This document shows, in pieces, positions 48,908-58,601 of a stretch of DNA of 64,000 bases. The notes beneath the pieces were generated by a model. That model was not told the DNA's origin. It did no database searches and saw only the letters and a list, made by a program, of their open reading frames with translations. The DNA is from Oleiagrimonas soli (lineage in GTDB: Bacteria > Pseudomonadota > Gammaproteobacteria > Xanthomonadales > Rhodanobacteraceae), in NCBI RefSeq assembly GCF_000761445.1, contig NZ_KN196471.1, forward strand, positions 124,001-188,000. Reading direction: 5' to 3'. Position 1 is the first letter of the stretch; every line of letters begins with the position of its first letter. Position numbers and translations under genes: made by a program.

Positions 48908-51385
48908 TCAGTCGGCGTCGCTGGCGGCCTTGCCGGCGGATTTCCTGGCCGAGGTCTTCTTCGCTGCCGTTTTCTTGGCCGCGGTCTTCTTGGTGGCCTT
49001 CTTGGTGGCCTTTTTGGCGGCAGCCTTCTTCGTCGCAGTCTTTTTGGCGGTCTTCTTCGTGGCCGTCTTCTTGGCCGCGGTCTTCTTGGCGGCCGCGCCG
49101 CGGCGCTTGCGCACCGGCGCGGCGGCCAGCAGCTCGACGCACTCGGCCTCGGTCAGTTCCTTGGGCTCGCGCTCCTTGGGAATGCGCGCGTTCTTCTCGC
49201 CGTCGGTGATGTACGGGCCGTAGCGGCCGTTCAACACCTGAATGCCGCTGTCGAACTCCTGGATGACGCGGTTGGCCAGCATCTCCAGCTTCTCGCGGAT
49301 CAGCTCCTGCGCGCGCTCGAAGGTGACGGTATGCGGGTCTTCTTCCTTCGGCATCGAGGCGTAGGTGCTGCCCTTCTTCACGAACGGACCGAAACGACCG
49401 ATGCCGGCGGTGACTTCCTCGCCGTCCTCGGCCTCGCCCAGCTTGCGCGGCAGCTTGAACAGTTCCAGTGCCTCGGCCAGCTCGATGGTATGCATGCTCT
49501 GACCCGGGCGCAGACTGGCGAACTGCGGCTTCTCCTCGTCGTCGCGCGTGCCGATCTGCGCGAACGGCCCGTAGCGGCCCAGACGCACGGACACCGGTTT
49601 GCCGGTCTTCGGATCGGTGCCCAGCTCACGCGCGCCGGTGGCCTGGCCGCGGTCCACGGTCTCGATCTTCTCGTCGACCTGGTCCTTGAACGGCTTCCAG
49701 AAGCGCTGCATCAGCGGCACCCAGTTTTCCTCGCCGCGGCTGACGGCGTCGAGCTCGTCTTCCAGCTTGGCGGTGAAGTCGTAGTCGACGTACTGGGTGA
49801 AGTGCTCGGTCAGGAAGTTGCTGACCGTGCGGCCGACGTCGGTCGGCTTGAAGCGGCGGCTGTCGAGCCAGACGTACTCGCGATTCAGCAGCACCTGGAT
49901 GATCGAGGCGTAGGTCGACGGACGACCGATGCCGAATTCCTCCAGCGCCTTGACCAGGCTGGCTTCGGAGTAGCGCGGCGGCGGTTCGGTGAAGTGCTGG
50001 TCGGCGAGGATGTCGGTCAGCGGCACGACATCGCCCTTGGCCAGCTGCGGCAGACGGCGCTTCTCGTCGTCGTCGGCCTTGGTGTCCTGGCCTTCCTCGT
50101 ACACGGCCAGGAAGCCCGGATCGATGACGGTGGTGCCGGTGGCGCGGAAGCTGGAATCGCCGACCGGGAATTCCACCGACACGGTGTTCAGCCGCGCGTG
50201 GATCATCTGACAGGCGACGGTGCGCTTCCAGATCAGCTCGTACAGCTTGCGCTGGTCGTCGTTGAGGTACTTGGCCACGTCCGCCGGGCGACGCATGGCC
50301 GAGGTCGGGCGGATCGCCTCATGGGCTTCCTGCGCGTTCTTCGACTTGGCCTTGTACACCTGCACGGCCTCGGGCAGCGCCTGCTGGCCGAAGTCCTTGG
50401 CAATGACCTCGCGCAGCTCGCTGGTGGCCTCGTCGGACAGCGCGGTGGCGTCGGTACGCATGTAGGTGATCAGGCCGACGTTGCCCTCGTCGCCGATGGC
50501 CACGCCTTCGTACAGCCCCTGCGCCACGCGCATGGTGCGGCTGGTGGAGAAACCGAGCTTGCGCGCGGCTTCCTGCTGCAGGGTCGAGGTGGTGAACGGC
50601 GCGGCGGGACGGCGCTTGCGCTCGCGGCTGCCGACTTCGCCGACCGTCAGCTGACCGCCGGCCGCCTTCAACAATGCTTCGCGCGCAGCGTGCGCGGTGG
50701 CCTCGTCGGTCAGATCGAACTGCTCGAACTTCTTGCCGTGCAGGCGCGTCAGCTTGGCGCGGAACGGCGTCTCGGCATGCGCCAGATCGGCCTCGATGGT
50801 CCAGTATTCCTGCGCATTGAAGGCTTCGATCTCCTTCTCCCGCTCGACGATCATGCGCAGCGCCGGACTCTGCACGCGGCCGGCCGACAACCCGCGCGCC
50901 ACCTTGCGCCACAGCACCGGCGACAGGTTGAAGCCGACCAGATAGTCCAGCGCGCGGCGCGCCTGCTGCGCGTCGACCAGGTCGTGCGAGAGCTGGCGCG
51001 GATGCTCGACCGCCGCCTTGATGGCACGCGGCGTGATCTCGCTGAACACCACGCGGTGCACGTCCTTGCCTTCGAGCAGGCCTTCGGCGCGCAGAATCTC
51101 GCTGATGTGCCAGGAAATGGCCTCGCCTTCGCGATCCAAGTCGGTGGCGAGATAGATGGCTTCGGCCGCGCGGGCTTCCTTCTCGATGGCGTCGACGTGC
51201 TTCTGGTTGCGTTCGATCACGTCGTACTTCATAGCGAAGTCCTGCTCCGGATCGACCGCGCCCTCTTTCGGAATCAGATCGCGCACATGACCGTAGGAGG
51301 CCAGGACCTTGAAGTCCTTGCCGAGGTACTTGTTGATCGTCTTGGCCTTGGCCGGCGACTCGACGATGAGCAGGTTCTTTGCCAT
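48908..51385 (-). CDS. topA: DNA topoisomerase I with lysine-rich tail
   Basis: An 825-residue type IA topoisomerase. The Toprim domain starts MAKNLLIVESPAKAKTI, TDLDREGEA holds metal ligands (about residues 81-89) and the catalytic Tyr308 is in GLITYMRTD. The C-terminal region has cysteine-free Toprim-C repeats in place of E. coli-type zinc ribbons. The last 65 or so residues are an Ala-Lys-Thr tail with many AKKT/TKKA units, resembling eukaryotic histone H1 tails. It relaxes negative supercoils. The ATG at 51385 is used because the first four residues of the longer frame are not conserved in type. Confidence 0.96.
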   Translation of the reverse strand: MAKNLLIVESPAKAKTINKYLGKDFKVLASYGHVRDLIPKEGAVDPEQDFAMKYDVIERNQKHVDAIEKEARAAEAIYLATDLDREGEAISWHISEILRAEGLLEGKDVHRVVFSEITPRAIKAAVEHPRQLSHDLVDAQQARRALDYLVGFNLSPVLWRKVARGLSAGRVQSPALRMIVEREKEIEAFNAQEYWTIEADLAHAETPFRAKLTRLHGKKFEQFDLTDEATAHAAREALLKAAGGQLTVGEVGSRERKRRPAAPFTTSTLQQEAARKLGFSTSRTMRVAQGLYEGVAIGDEGNVGLITYMRTDATALSDEATSELREVIAKDFGQQALPEAVQVYKAKSKNAQEAHEAIRPTSAMRRPADVAKYLNDDQRKLYELIWKRTVACQMIHARLNTVSVEFPVGDSSFRATGTTVIDPGFLAVYEEGQDTKADDDEKRRLPQLAKGDVVPLTDILADQHFTEPPPRYSEASLVKALEEFGIGRPSTYASIIQVLLNREYVWLDSRRFKPTDVGRTVSNFLTEHFTQYVDYDFTAKLEDELDAVSRGEENWVPLMQRFWKPFKDQVDEKIETVDRGQATGARELGTDPKTGKPVSVRLGRYGPFAQIGTRDDEEKPQFASLRPGQSMHTIELAEALELFKLPRKLGEAEDGEEVTAGIGRFGPFVKKGSTYASMPKEEDPHTVTFERAQELIREKLEMLANRVIQEFDSGIQVLNGRYGPYITDGEKNARIPKEREPKELTEAECVELLAAAPVRKRRGAAAKKTAAKKTATKKTAKKTATKKAAAKKATKKATKKTAAKKTAAKKTSARKSAGKAASDAD
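48914..49105 (-). repeat. Degenerate AKKT/TKKA codon repeats encoding the TopA tail
   Basis: The DNA alternates GCC/ACC and AAG-AAG/AAA-AAG codons, with about a dozen units of period 9-15 bases. The repeats encode the basic TopA tail and could change length by slippage. Confidence 0.8.
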
Positions 51386-51512
51386 GCGGGCAAGCAATCC
51401 GTGTCAGCTGAGGGTTTCGCGCCGGAATTCCCGCGCATACATATATCTAGTGGGACCACACGCCGTAGCGAGCTGTCAAGCACATTCGGCGGAGGGCGTG
51501 CGCCAACGCGCA

Positions 51513-52649
51513 TCAGGACACGCGCTGGAAACGTCCACCGGGGTGACTGGCAATGACGCCGTCCAGCTCCAGCTGCAGCAACAGCGAAGACAGCGCCGGA
51601 CCGCTCAGACCGCTGCGCTCGCGCAGCGTGTCCAGCGTGACCGGGTCGTGTCCCAGCATGGCCAGCAGGTCGGCGCTGGCCGGATCCGACAACGATTCCG
51701 CCGCAGGCGACGCCGCCGCAACCGGCGCATCGTCCTGCAGGCGAGCCGCCAGTTCCGCGCCCTGCGCCCGCGCCAGCGGGACCAGGGACGCGCGGATTTC
51801 CTCGACGTCTTCCACCAAACGCGCACCGTCGCGGATCAACCGATGACAGCCACGCGCGAGCGGATTGTGAATGGAGCCGGGCAGCGCGTAAACCTCGCGA
51901 CCGCATTCGGCCGCCAGGCGCGCGGTGATCAGCGAGCCCGAACGCAGGCCCGCCTCGACCACCAGCGTGCCCAGGGACAGCCCCGCGATGATGCGGTTGC
52001 GGCGCGGGAAATGGCCCGGACGCGCCACCGTGCCCGGCAGGAATTCGCTGACGATCGCGCCCTGTTCGGCGATGGATTCGGCCAGTCCGGCATGGCAACG
52101 CGGGTAGATCCGGTCCGGCCCGGTGCCGATCACCGCCACCGTGCCACCGCCCGCCTCCAGCGCCGCGCGATGCGCCGCGGCGTCGATGCCCTCGGCCAGC
52201 CCGCTGGTGATGACCAGTCCATGCCGCGACAGCGCCGCGGCGAAATCGCGCGCGAGTCGCCGCCCGGCAGGGCCGGCATTGCGTGCGCCGACCACCGCCA
52301 GCTGCGGACGCAGAAGCAGATCGCTGTTGCCGACCACGAACAGCGCGGCGGGCGGATCCGGCATGCATTCCAGCTGCGGCGGGAAGTCGACGTGCGTGCA
52401 GCACAGCAGGCGATGCCGTGGCTGCGCCAGCCATTCGAGGTCGGCCTCGATGCGCGTCGCATCCGGCGCACGCAACCAATCCCGGGCCGAGACGGACAGT
52501 TCGCCGGCCGCGGCATGCCGCCGCGCCTGCGCCAGCGCCGCGCGGATGTCGCCGCCGACATGCTCCAACAACGCCCGCAGACGCTTGCCACCCAGACCGG
52601 GCGTGCGCAGCAAGGTCAGCCAGACCGAGGTTTCCGATGCATCCTGCAT
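51513..52649 (-). CDS. dprA: DNA-processing protein DprA
   Basis: A 378-residue protein. The Rossmann core has VVGARNAGPAGRR and SGLAEGIDAAAH; a C-terminal winged-helix (DML1-like) domain lies at about residues 305-378. It loads RecA on incoming single-stranded DNA during natural transformation. The ATG at 52649 starts MQDASETSVWLTLLRTPGLG, the usual helical N-terminus. Co-location with a LysM protein gene upstream is common in proteobacteria, as is proximity to def-fmt-rsmB. Confidence 0.95.
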   Translation of the reverse strand: MQDASETSVWLTLLRTPGLGGKRLRALLEHVGGDIRAALAQARRHAAAGELSVSARDWLRAPDATRIEADLEWLAQPRHRLLCCTHVDFPPQLECMPDPPAALFVVGNSDLLLRPQLAVVGARNAGPAGRRLARDFAAALSRHGLVITSGLAEGIDAAAHRAALEAGGGTVAVIGTGPDRIYPRCHAGLAESIAEQGAIVSEFLPGTVARPGHFPRRNRIIAGLSLGTLVVEAGLRSGSLITARLAAECGREVYALPGSIHNPLARGCHRLIRDGARLVEDVEEIRASLVPLARAQGAELAARLQDDAPVAAASPAAESLSDPASADLLAMLGHDPVTLDTLRERSGLSGPALSSLLLQLELDGVIASHPGGRFQRVS

Positions 52650-52680
52650 GCGCTTCAGTGTAGGCAAGACGCATGCGAAA

Positions 52681-52704
52681 ACGGCGCGGCCGAAGCCGCG
52701 CCGT
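52681..52704 (-). terminator. Hairpin after the LysM gene, probable weak terminator
   Basis: A perfect 10-bp stem (ACGGCGCGGC / GCCGCGCCGT) with a CGAA loop lies 38 bases beyond the LysM gene stop and just before dprA. Only TTT follows on the minus strand, so read-through into dprA is likely. Confidence 0.55.
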
Positions 52705-52742
52705 CGCGTGGGATTTCGCCGACGCATGCGCCGGCGAAAGGC

Positions 52743-53849
52743 TTACTCGGGCATGCGCAGGATGTCGCCGGTATGCACCGGACGCACGCCGTCCATGATC
52801 AGGCCGTAGCTGACGTGATCGAAGGTACGGAACACCATCACGTGACCGACGAACTCGTCCGGCAGCTTGACGTGGTCGCCGATACTGCGCTGCATGCTCG
52901 AACTGGCCACGTCGTCGTGGATGGTCTCGCCCGGCGCGAACACCGAGTAGGTCTGGCCGTTGTCGACGCCGTCGCTGCTGCCGATGGACAAGGCCACGAC
53001 TTCGTGCTTGCCGGCCGAACTCAGCGAATCGGTGAAGGCGATCACGTGGGCGTTGTCGGGCACCGATTTCGGCGCATGCGGGTAGTAGTACGGGTCGTAC
53101 GGCTTGTCGTTGACCGGCAGGATGCGGTCGCCGGCGCGGATCTCGCGATTGCTGTCGGTCACCAGCAGGGTGGCCGGATCGCCGCCGCGCAGCATCTTCG
53201 CGGTGCCGATCACGCGGACTTCGACGCCGATCTCGTCACCCTTGCCGTAGTGACCGTCCTCACGCGAGTCTTCCTGCCACGGGCCGTTGATCATGGCCAC
53301 GTTGCTGTCCAGCGCATGCGCAACGCGCGTCGGCGCATCGTCGAAGCTGCGGAACATGTGGGTCGGCCGGACGATGGCCCAGCGCTGACCCGGCTGTGCC
53401 TGCAAGCCGCGCACGTAGACGAACTGTCCGGTCACGCCGCGCGGCATGTTCTCCTCGAAGCCGACCACGTACGGCGACGCCTTCAGCTTGTCGCTGGACA
53501 CCACGCGCATGTCGTCGAGAAACATCTTCAGATCGTCCAGCGGAATCGCCGGAATGGCCGAGCCGACTTCACGCATGCGCGGTTTCAGCATCACGTGCTG
53601 ACCGTCGTAGGACAGATTGAGCACATCGCCCGGATAGATAAGGTGCGGGTTGTGCACTTGCGGGTTGGCCTGCCAGATTTCCGGCCACAGCCAGGGCTTC
53701 TGCAGGAAACGGGCGGAGATATCCCACAACGTGTCGCCCTTCTTGACCACGTAGGTATCAGGGTGGTCGGCACGGAGCTGGGCGCCCGCAGCGTACACGG
53801 CGACCGTCACCAGCAGACCGGCGAGTAGGGCAAGCGTTTTCTTAAACAT
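52743..53849 (-). CDS. LysM-domain periplasmic protein
   Basis: A 368-residue exported protein. A signal peptide (MFKKTLALLAGLLVTVAVYAAGA) is followed by a LysM domain at about residues 30-80 (YVVKKGDTLWDISARFL ... YPGDVLNL), which should bind peptidoglycan. The rest is a long beta-rich region without catalytic motif. Such genes commonly lie divergent to def. It likely has a cell-wall-associated structural or regulatory role; no enzyme activity is indicated. Confidence 0.88.
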   Translation of the reverse strand: MFKKTLALLAGLLVTVAVYAAGAQLRADHPDTYVVKKGDTLWDISARFLQKPWLWPEIWQANPQVHNPHLIYPGDVLNLSYDGQHVMLKPRMREVGSAIPAIPLDDLKMFLDDMRVVSSDKLKASPYVVGFEENMPRGVTGQFVYVRGLQAQPGQRWAIVRPTHMFRSFDDAPTRVAHALDSNVAMINGPWQEDSREDGHYGKGDEIGVEVRVIGTAKMLRGGDPATLLVTDSNREIRAGDRILPVNDKPYDPYYYPHAPKSVPDNAHVIAFTDSLSSAGKHEVVALSIGSSDGVDNGQTYSVFAPGETIHDDVASSSMQRSIGDHVKLPDEFVGHVMVFRTFDHVSYGLIMDGVRPVHTGDILRMPE

Positions 53850-54034
53850 GACGGGTAATCCCCCGTTCCCCCAAGGTTTTTGCGAGTGTAGCTGATTCGC
53901 CCCCCGACGCAAATGCGCAGCAGCGGGGATTCGCGGGAAGGCGGTCAGCACCGTACAATGAGCATGCTAATGGGGCGTGTGCTTGGTTTTCGCCGATTCG
54001 CCCGCAAATTGGCATCGCTATCCGGACTTTCATC

Positions 54035-54538
54035 ATGAGCAAGCTGACCGTACTCGAGTTCCCCGACCCGCGCCTGCGCACGAAAGCCGCCCCCGTGGCG
54101 GTGTTCGACGATGCGCTGCGCACGCTGGTCGCGGACATGTTTGAAACCATGTACGACGCCCAGGGTGTGGGCCTGGCGGCGACCCAGGTCGATCGCCATC
54201 AGCGCCTGTTCGTGATGGACGTGTCCGAAGGCCGCGACGAGCCGATGGTGCTGTGCAATCCGCGCATCGTCGAAAAGCGCGGCAAGCAGATGGAACAGGA
54301 AGGCTGCCTGTCCTTCCCCGGCATCTTCGCCAACGTCGAGCGCGCCAGCTGGGTGCGCGCGGAGGCCGAGGACGCCGACGGCACCACCTTCAGCGTCGAA
54401 GCCGAAGGGCTGATGGCCGTGTGCATCCAGCATGAAATGGATCATCTGGACGGCAAGGTCTTCGTCGACTATCTGTCGCCGCTGAAGCGCTCCATGCTGC
54501 TGAAGAAGCTGGACAAACAGCGTCGTCAGGCAGGCTGA
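54035..54538 (+). CDS. def: Peptide deformylase
   Basis: A 167-residue metalloenzyme. All three motifs are intact: GVGLAATQ (44-51), EGCLS with metal ligand Cys91, and HEMDH with His133 and His137. It removes the formyl group from nascent proteins. It heads def-fmt-rsmB; a TACAAT -10-like box at 53954-53959 lies about 75 bases upstream, but its -35 is poor. Confidence 0.98.
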   Translation: MSKLTVLEFPDPRLRTKAAPVAVFDDALRTLVADMFETMYDAQGVGLAATQVDRHQRLFVMDVSEGRDEPMVLCNPRIVEKRGKQMEQEGCLSFPGIFANVERASWVRAEAEDADGTTFSVEAEGLMAVCIQHEMDHLDGKVFVDYLSPLKRSMLLKKLDKQRRQAG

Positions 54539-54542
54539 CGCC

Positions 54543-55484
54543 ATGCCGCGTCCGTTGCGTCTGGTGTTCGCGGGAACGCCGGAGTTCGCCCTGCCCTGCC
54601 TGCGCGCTTGCCACGACAGCGATGCCGAGCTGGTCGCCGTCTACACCCAGCCCGACCGCCCCGCCGGGCGCGGCCGCAAACTGACGCCGAGTCCGATCAA
54701 GCAGGCCGCGCTCGACTACGGCGTGCCGGTCGAGCAGCCCAAAACGCTGCGCGACGCCGAGGCCCAGGTCCGCCTGGCCTCCTACCGGCCCGATCTGATG
54801 ATCGTGGTCGCCTACGGCCTGATTCTGCCGCAGGCCGTGCTCGACATCCCCACGCTGGGCTGCTGGAACGTGCACGCCAGTCTGCTGCCGCGCTGGCGTG
54901 GCGCGGCGCCGATCCAGCGCGCCATCGCTGCCGGCGACACGGACACCGGCGTCGCCCTGATGCGCATGGAGGCCGGCCTCGACACCGGTCCGGTCCTGCT
55001 CGAACGCCGCCAGCCCATCGCCGCCGACGAAACCGGCGGCAGCCTGCACGACAAGCTCGCCGCGCTCGGCGCCGAGCTACTGGCCGATGGCCTGCGCCGC
55101 GCACTCGACGATGACCTGCCGCCGGCGCGCCCGCAGCCCGACGACGGCGTGACCTACGCGCACAAGCTGGACAAGGCCGAAGCCGAACTGGATTTCTCGC
55201 GCTGCGCGGTGGAACTGGAGCGCAAGGTGCGCGCCTTCGACCCATGGCCGGTCGCGGTCGCGGACGTCGCCGGCGAACGTCTGCGCCTGTGGTCGGCCAA
55301 GGCCATCGACCGCGACCACGACGCCGCGCCCGGCACCGTGCTGGGCGGCGACGCGGACGGCCTCGACATCGCCTGCGGCGAGAACGTGCTGCGCGTCGGC
55401 GAAGTCCAGCGCGCCGGCGGTCGTCGCATGCGCGTGGCCGATTTCCTCAACGCGCGCCCCGACCTGCGTCGGCGCGAAACCTGA
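54543..55484 (+). CDS. fmt: Methionyl-tRNA formyltransferase
   Basis: A 313-residue enzyme of standard length. The N-terminal formyl-donor domain has [18 protein letters not shown] with the catalytic His, and the C-terminal OB domain binds tRNA. It formylates initiator Met-tRNA, the step that def reverses on proteins. It starts 4 bases after the def stop. Confidence 0.98.
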   Translation: MPRPLRLVFAGTPEFALPCLRACHDSDAELVAVYTQPDRPAGRGRKLTPSPIKQAALDYGVPVEQPKTLRDAEAQVRLASYRPDLMIVVAYGLILPQAVLDIPTLGCWNVHASLLPRWRGAAPIQRAIAAGDTDTGVALMRMEAGLDTGPVLLERRQPIAADETGGSLHDKLAALGAELLADGLRRALDDDLPPARPQPDDGVTYAHKLDKAEAELDFSRCAVELERKVRAFDPWPVAVADVAGERLRLWSAKAIDRDHDAAPGTVLGGDADGLDIACGENVLRVGEVQRAGGRRMRVADFLNARPDLRRRET

Positions 55485-55495
55485 GGCCGCCGCCG

Positions 55496-56812
55496 ATGGC
55501 GAAACCCGCCGCACCCGACACCCGCGCGCTCGCCGCCCATGCGCTGGCGGAAATCGCCCTGCGCGGCGCGTCCTCGCGCGAGGTGCTGGCGCGCCTGACG
55601 CCGCAACTGCCCGACGCACGCGATCGCGGCCTGCTGCATGCGCTGGTGCAAGCCGGCGCACGCAGCTGGCTGCGCTACGACATCGCGCTCGACCGCATGC
55701 TGGACAAACCGCTGCGACGCAAGGAACCGACGATCCACGCACTGCTGGCGCTCGGACTGGTGCAGCTGGACGTGCTGGAACTGCCGGCCTATGCCGCCGT
55801 CGCCGCCACCGTGCAGGCCGCGCGCAGCTTGGGCAGACCGCGCATGGCCGGCCTGGTGAACGCGGTGCTGCGGCGCTGGCAGCGCGAAGGCGATGCCTTG
55901 CGCGCGCAACTGGATGCCGACGACGTCAGCCGCTGGGCGCAGCCGGCCTGGCTGATCGATGCCGTGCGCAGGGACTGGCCGCGCGACGCCGAACGCGTGC
56001 TGGCCGCTGCCAACCGCGAAGCGCCGTTGACCCTGCGCGTGAACCGCCGCCACGGCACCCGCGACGCCTATCTCGATCGCCTGCGTGAGAGCGAGATCGC
56101 CGCGCATGCACATCCCGAACTCGACGACGCCGTGGTGCTCGCCAACAGCACCGACGTGACCCGCCTGCCCGGCTTCGCCGACGGCGATGTCGCGGTGCAG
56201 GACGGCGCCGCGCAGCTGACCGCCGACCTGCTCGATCTCGCCGACGGCCAGCGCGTGCTGGACGCCTGCGCGGCGCCTGGCGGCAAGACCTGCCACGCGC
56301 TGGAGCGTCACCGCCTCGACATGCTCGCGGTGGAACTGGACGCCGGCCGCGTGCCGCGCATCCGCGAAAATCTGCAGCGCCTCGGTCTCGACGCACACGT
56401 GCTGCAGGCCGATGCCGCACAACCGGACGCCTGGTGGGACGGCACGCCGTTCGACCGCATCCTGATCGACGCGCCGTGCTCGGCCAGCGGTGTGCTGCGT
56501 CGCCGTCCCGACGTGCGCCTGCACCGCCGCGCCACCGACATCGCCGCGCTGAACGCGATCCAGCGACAGCTGCTGGACGCGCTGTGGCCGCTGCTGGCGC
56601 CGGGCGGGCGGCTGCTGTACGTCACCTGCTCTCTGCTGCGCGCCGAGAACGAAACGATCGTCGCGCCGTTTCTGGCCGCGCATGCCGACGCCGAGGCGCT
56701 GCCGATCGCCCTGCCGATGGGCCAGGCCGCCGGTCCCGGCTGGCAGATCCTGCCGGGCGATGCCGATCTCGACGGCCTGTACTACGCCGCTCTCGGCAAG
56801 CGTCGCGCCTGA
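55496..56812 (+). CDS. rsmB: 16S rRNA m5C967 methyltransferase
   Basis: A 438-residue enzyme. The NusB-like RNA-binding domain occupies about the first 140 residues. The SAM-binding DACAAPGGKT and the two catalytic cysteines in DAPCSASGV and YVTCSLL follow. It methylates C967 of 16S rRNA. The ATG at 55496 begins MAKPAAPDTRALAAHAL, the usual N-terminus, 11 bases after fmt. Confidence 0.97.
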   Translation: MAKPAAPDTRALAAHALAEIALRGASSREVLARLTPQLPDARDRGLLHALVQAGARSWLRYDIALDRMLDKPLRRKEPTIHALLALGLVQLDVLELPAYAAVAATVQAARSLGRPRMAGLVNAVLRRWQREGDALRAQLDADDVSRWAQPAWLIDAVRRDWPRDAERVLAAANREAPLTLRVNRRHGTRDAYLDRLRESEIAAHAHPELDDAVVLANSTDVTRLPGFADGDVAVQDGAAQLTADLLDLADGQRVLDACAAPGGKTCHALERHRLDMLAVELDAGRVPRIRENLQRLGLDAHVLQADAAQPDAWWDGTPFDRILIDAPCSASGVLRRRPDVRLHRRATDIAALNAIQRQLLDALWPLLAPGGRLLYVTCSLLRAENETIVAPFLAAHADAEALPIALPMGQAAGPGWQILPGDADLDGLYYAALGKRRA

Positions 56813-56882
56813 AGCCGCCCGCCGCATCGTCCGGCCACACACGGTATCCTGACGCGTCCTTGAGGCCCGCTGCCGAGCATCC

Positions 56883-58589
56883 GTGAACCGACCCGTCCCG
56901 CTATCCCGCGCCCGCCCCCTGTTCCTGCGCAGCGCGCGCGCCGAACTGATCGCGCTGCTGCTGTTCGCCCTGGTGCTGCTGGGCATCGGCATCGGTCTGC
57001 GCGATCCGTGGCCGTCGGACGAGCCGCGCTTCGCCCTGGTCGCACGCTGGATGGTCGAACACGGCCAATGGCTGTTCCCGCACCGCGGCCACGAGCTGTA
57101 CCCGGACAAGCCGCCGGTGTTCATGTGGCTGCAGGCGTTCTTCTACCTGATCGTGCGCAGTTGGCGCGTGGCCTTCCTGCTGCCCTCGCTGCTGTCGGGT
57201 CTGATGACACTGGGCCTGGTCTACGACCTCGGCCGCCGGCTGTGGAACCACCGCAGCGGGCTGCTGGCCGCGGCCGCGCTGCTGCTGACGATCCACTTCA
57301 CCTACCAGTTCCGCAACGCGCAGATCGACCCGCTGGAAGTGGGCTGGATCACGCTGGCCAACTACGGCCTGCTGCGCCACCTGTTGCTGGGTCCGAACTG
57401 GCGCTGGTTCGCCGTCGGCTGCTTCTTCGCCGGCGTCGGCGTGATCACCAAGGGCGTCGGCGTGCTGGCGCTGCTGATGCTGGCGCCGTTCCTGTTCGCG
57501 CGCTGGCGCGGCTGGCGCCACCTGGCGCTGCCGCGCGGCGGCTGGCGCTGGGCCGGTTCGCTGGCGCTGTTCCTGGTGCCGATCCTGGCCTGGCTGGTGC
57601 CGATGGTGCTGACCGCGCACCTGGACGGCGACCCGCAGCATGCCGCCTACGTGCAGAACATCCTGTTCGGCCAGACCGTGCATCGCTACGCCACCCCGAC
57701 CGGGCACATCCATTCGCCGTTCTACTTCCTCGGCATCATGGCCACCGACTGGCTGCCGCTGGCGCTGCTGCTGCCATGGGCGATCCCGGCCTGGTGGCGA
57801 CGCCTGAAACGCCGCGACGCCCGCTACCTGCTGCCGCTGGGCTGGTGGCTGCTGGTGCTGATGTTTTTCTCGCTGAGCCCGGGCAAGCGCGACGTCTACA
57901 TCCTGCCCGCGCTGCCGATGGTGGCACTGGCGATGGGGCCGCTGCTGCCCGGCCTGCTGCGCAAGCTGGGGCCGCGCCGCGCGCTGTTCGGACTGACGCT
58001 GCTGCTGGCGTCGCTGCTGAGCGTCGCCGCCGCGCTGGCGATGACCCGGCATCCGCACTGGGCCATGCAGATCGAGCGCAGCCTCGACCCACGCATCTGG
58101 CGCGTGCTGCTGGCGATCGGCGTCAGCGGCCTGCTCGCCGCCGCTCTGTTCCGCGTGCGCCGCGCCGCGCTGGGCTGGGCCTTTTTCGCACTGGCGCTGT
58201 GGAGTCTGTACGGACTCTGGGGCTATCCGATCCTCAACGGCGACCGTTCGGCGCTGGACGTGATGCAGCGCGCGCGCCAGCTGGCCGGACCGCAAGTCAC
58301 GCTGGGCCTGGTGGCGTGGAAGGAACAGAACCTGCTGATGGCGCAGGGGCCGGTCGCCGAGTTCGGCTTCCTGCGGCCGTGGTCGCAGCAGTACCGGGCC
58401 GCGACGCATTGGTTGCACGCCGATCCGTCGCAGCGACGGCTGTTCATGCTGCAACAGGCGATGGGCGACTGCGTGGACCGGGCCAAGGCCACCCACATCG
58501 GCCACGCCAACCGCCGCGAGTGGTGGCTGGTGCCGGCCGATGCACTGGTGCCAGGCTGCGTGCCGGCCGACGGTCGCGACGACGACTGA
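56883..58589 (+). CDS. ArnT-like family 39 glycosyltransferase
   Basis: A 568-residue inner-membrane enzyme with about 12 helices. The first periplasmic loop carries DPWPSDEPRFALVARWM and G-WLFPHRGHELYPDKPP, the acidic-motif pattern of ArnT/PMT-type enzymes. It transfers a sugar from a polyprenyl-phosphate donor to lipid A, glycan or protein. No 4-amino-arabinose pathway genes are nearby, so the donor is unknown. It uses a GTG start at 56883, about 70 bases after rsmB. Confidence 0.87.
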   Translation: MNRPVPLSRARPLFLRSARAELIALLLFALVLLGIGIGLRDPWPSDEPRFALVARWMVEHGQWLFPHRGHELYPDKPPVFMWLQAFFYLIVRSWRVAFLLPSLLSGLMTLGLVYDLGRRLWNHRSGLLAAAALLLTIHFTYQFRNAQIDPLEVGWITLANYGLLRHLLLGPNWRWFAVGCFFAGVGVITKGVGVLALLMLAPFLFARWRGWRHLALPRGGWRWAGSLALFLVPILAWLVPMVLTAHLDGDPQHAAYVQNILFGQTVHRYATPTGHIHSPFYFLGIMATDWLPLALLLPWAIPAWWRRLKRRDARYLLPLGWWLLVLMFFSLSPGKRDVYILPALPMVALAMGPLLPGLLRKLGPRRALFGLTLLLASLLSVAAALAMTRHPHWAMQIERSLDPRIWRVLLAIGVSGLLAAALFRVRRAALGWAFFALALWSLYGLWGYPILNGDRSALDVMQRARQLAGPQVTLGLVAWKEQNLLMAQGPVAEFGFLRPWSQQYRAATHWLHADPSQRRLFMLQQAMGDCVDRAKATHIGHANRREWWLVPADALVPGCVPADGRDDD

Positions 58590-58601
58590 GGCTGCTCGTC
58601 T

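Noticed and set aside
51444-51479. TTGACA and TAGATA as a topA promoter
   Set aside because: The hexamers are about 24 bases apart, too far for sigma70; the true topA promoter was not identified.
48263-51556. A 1097-codon open frame on the + strand opposite topA and tsaC
   Set aside because: It runs antisense to topA and tsaC, whose products are clearly recognisable. Its translation is Gln/Arg/Val/Leu-rich shadow sequence with no motif, a normal effect of high GC.
51309-53828. An 839-codon + strand frame opposite dprA and the LysM gene
   Set aside because: It is antisense to two well-supported genes and has no recognisable domain or ribosome-binding site.
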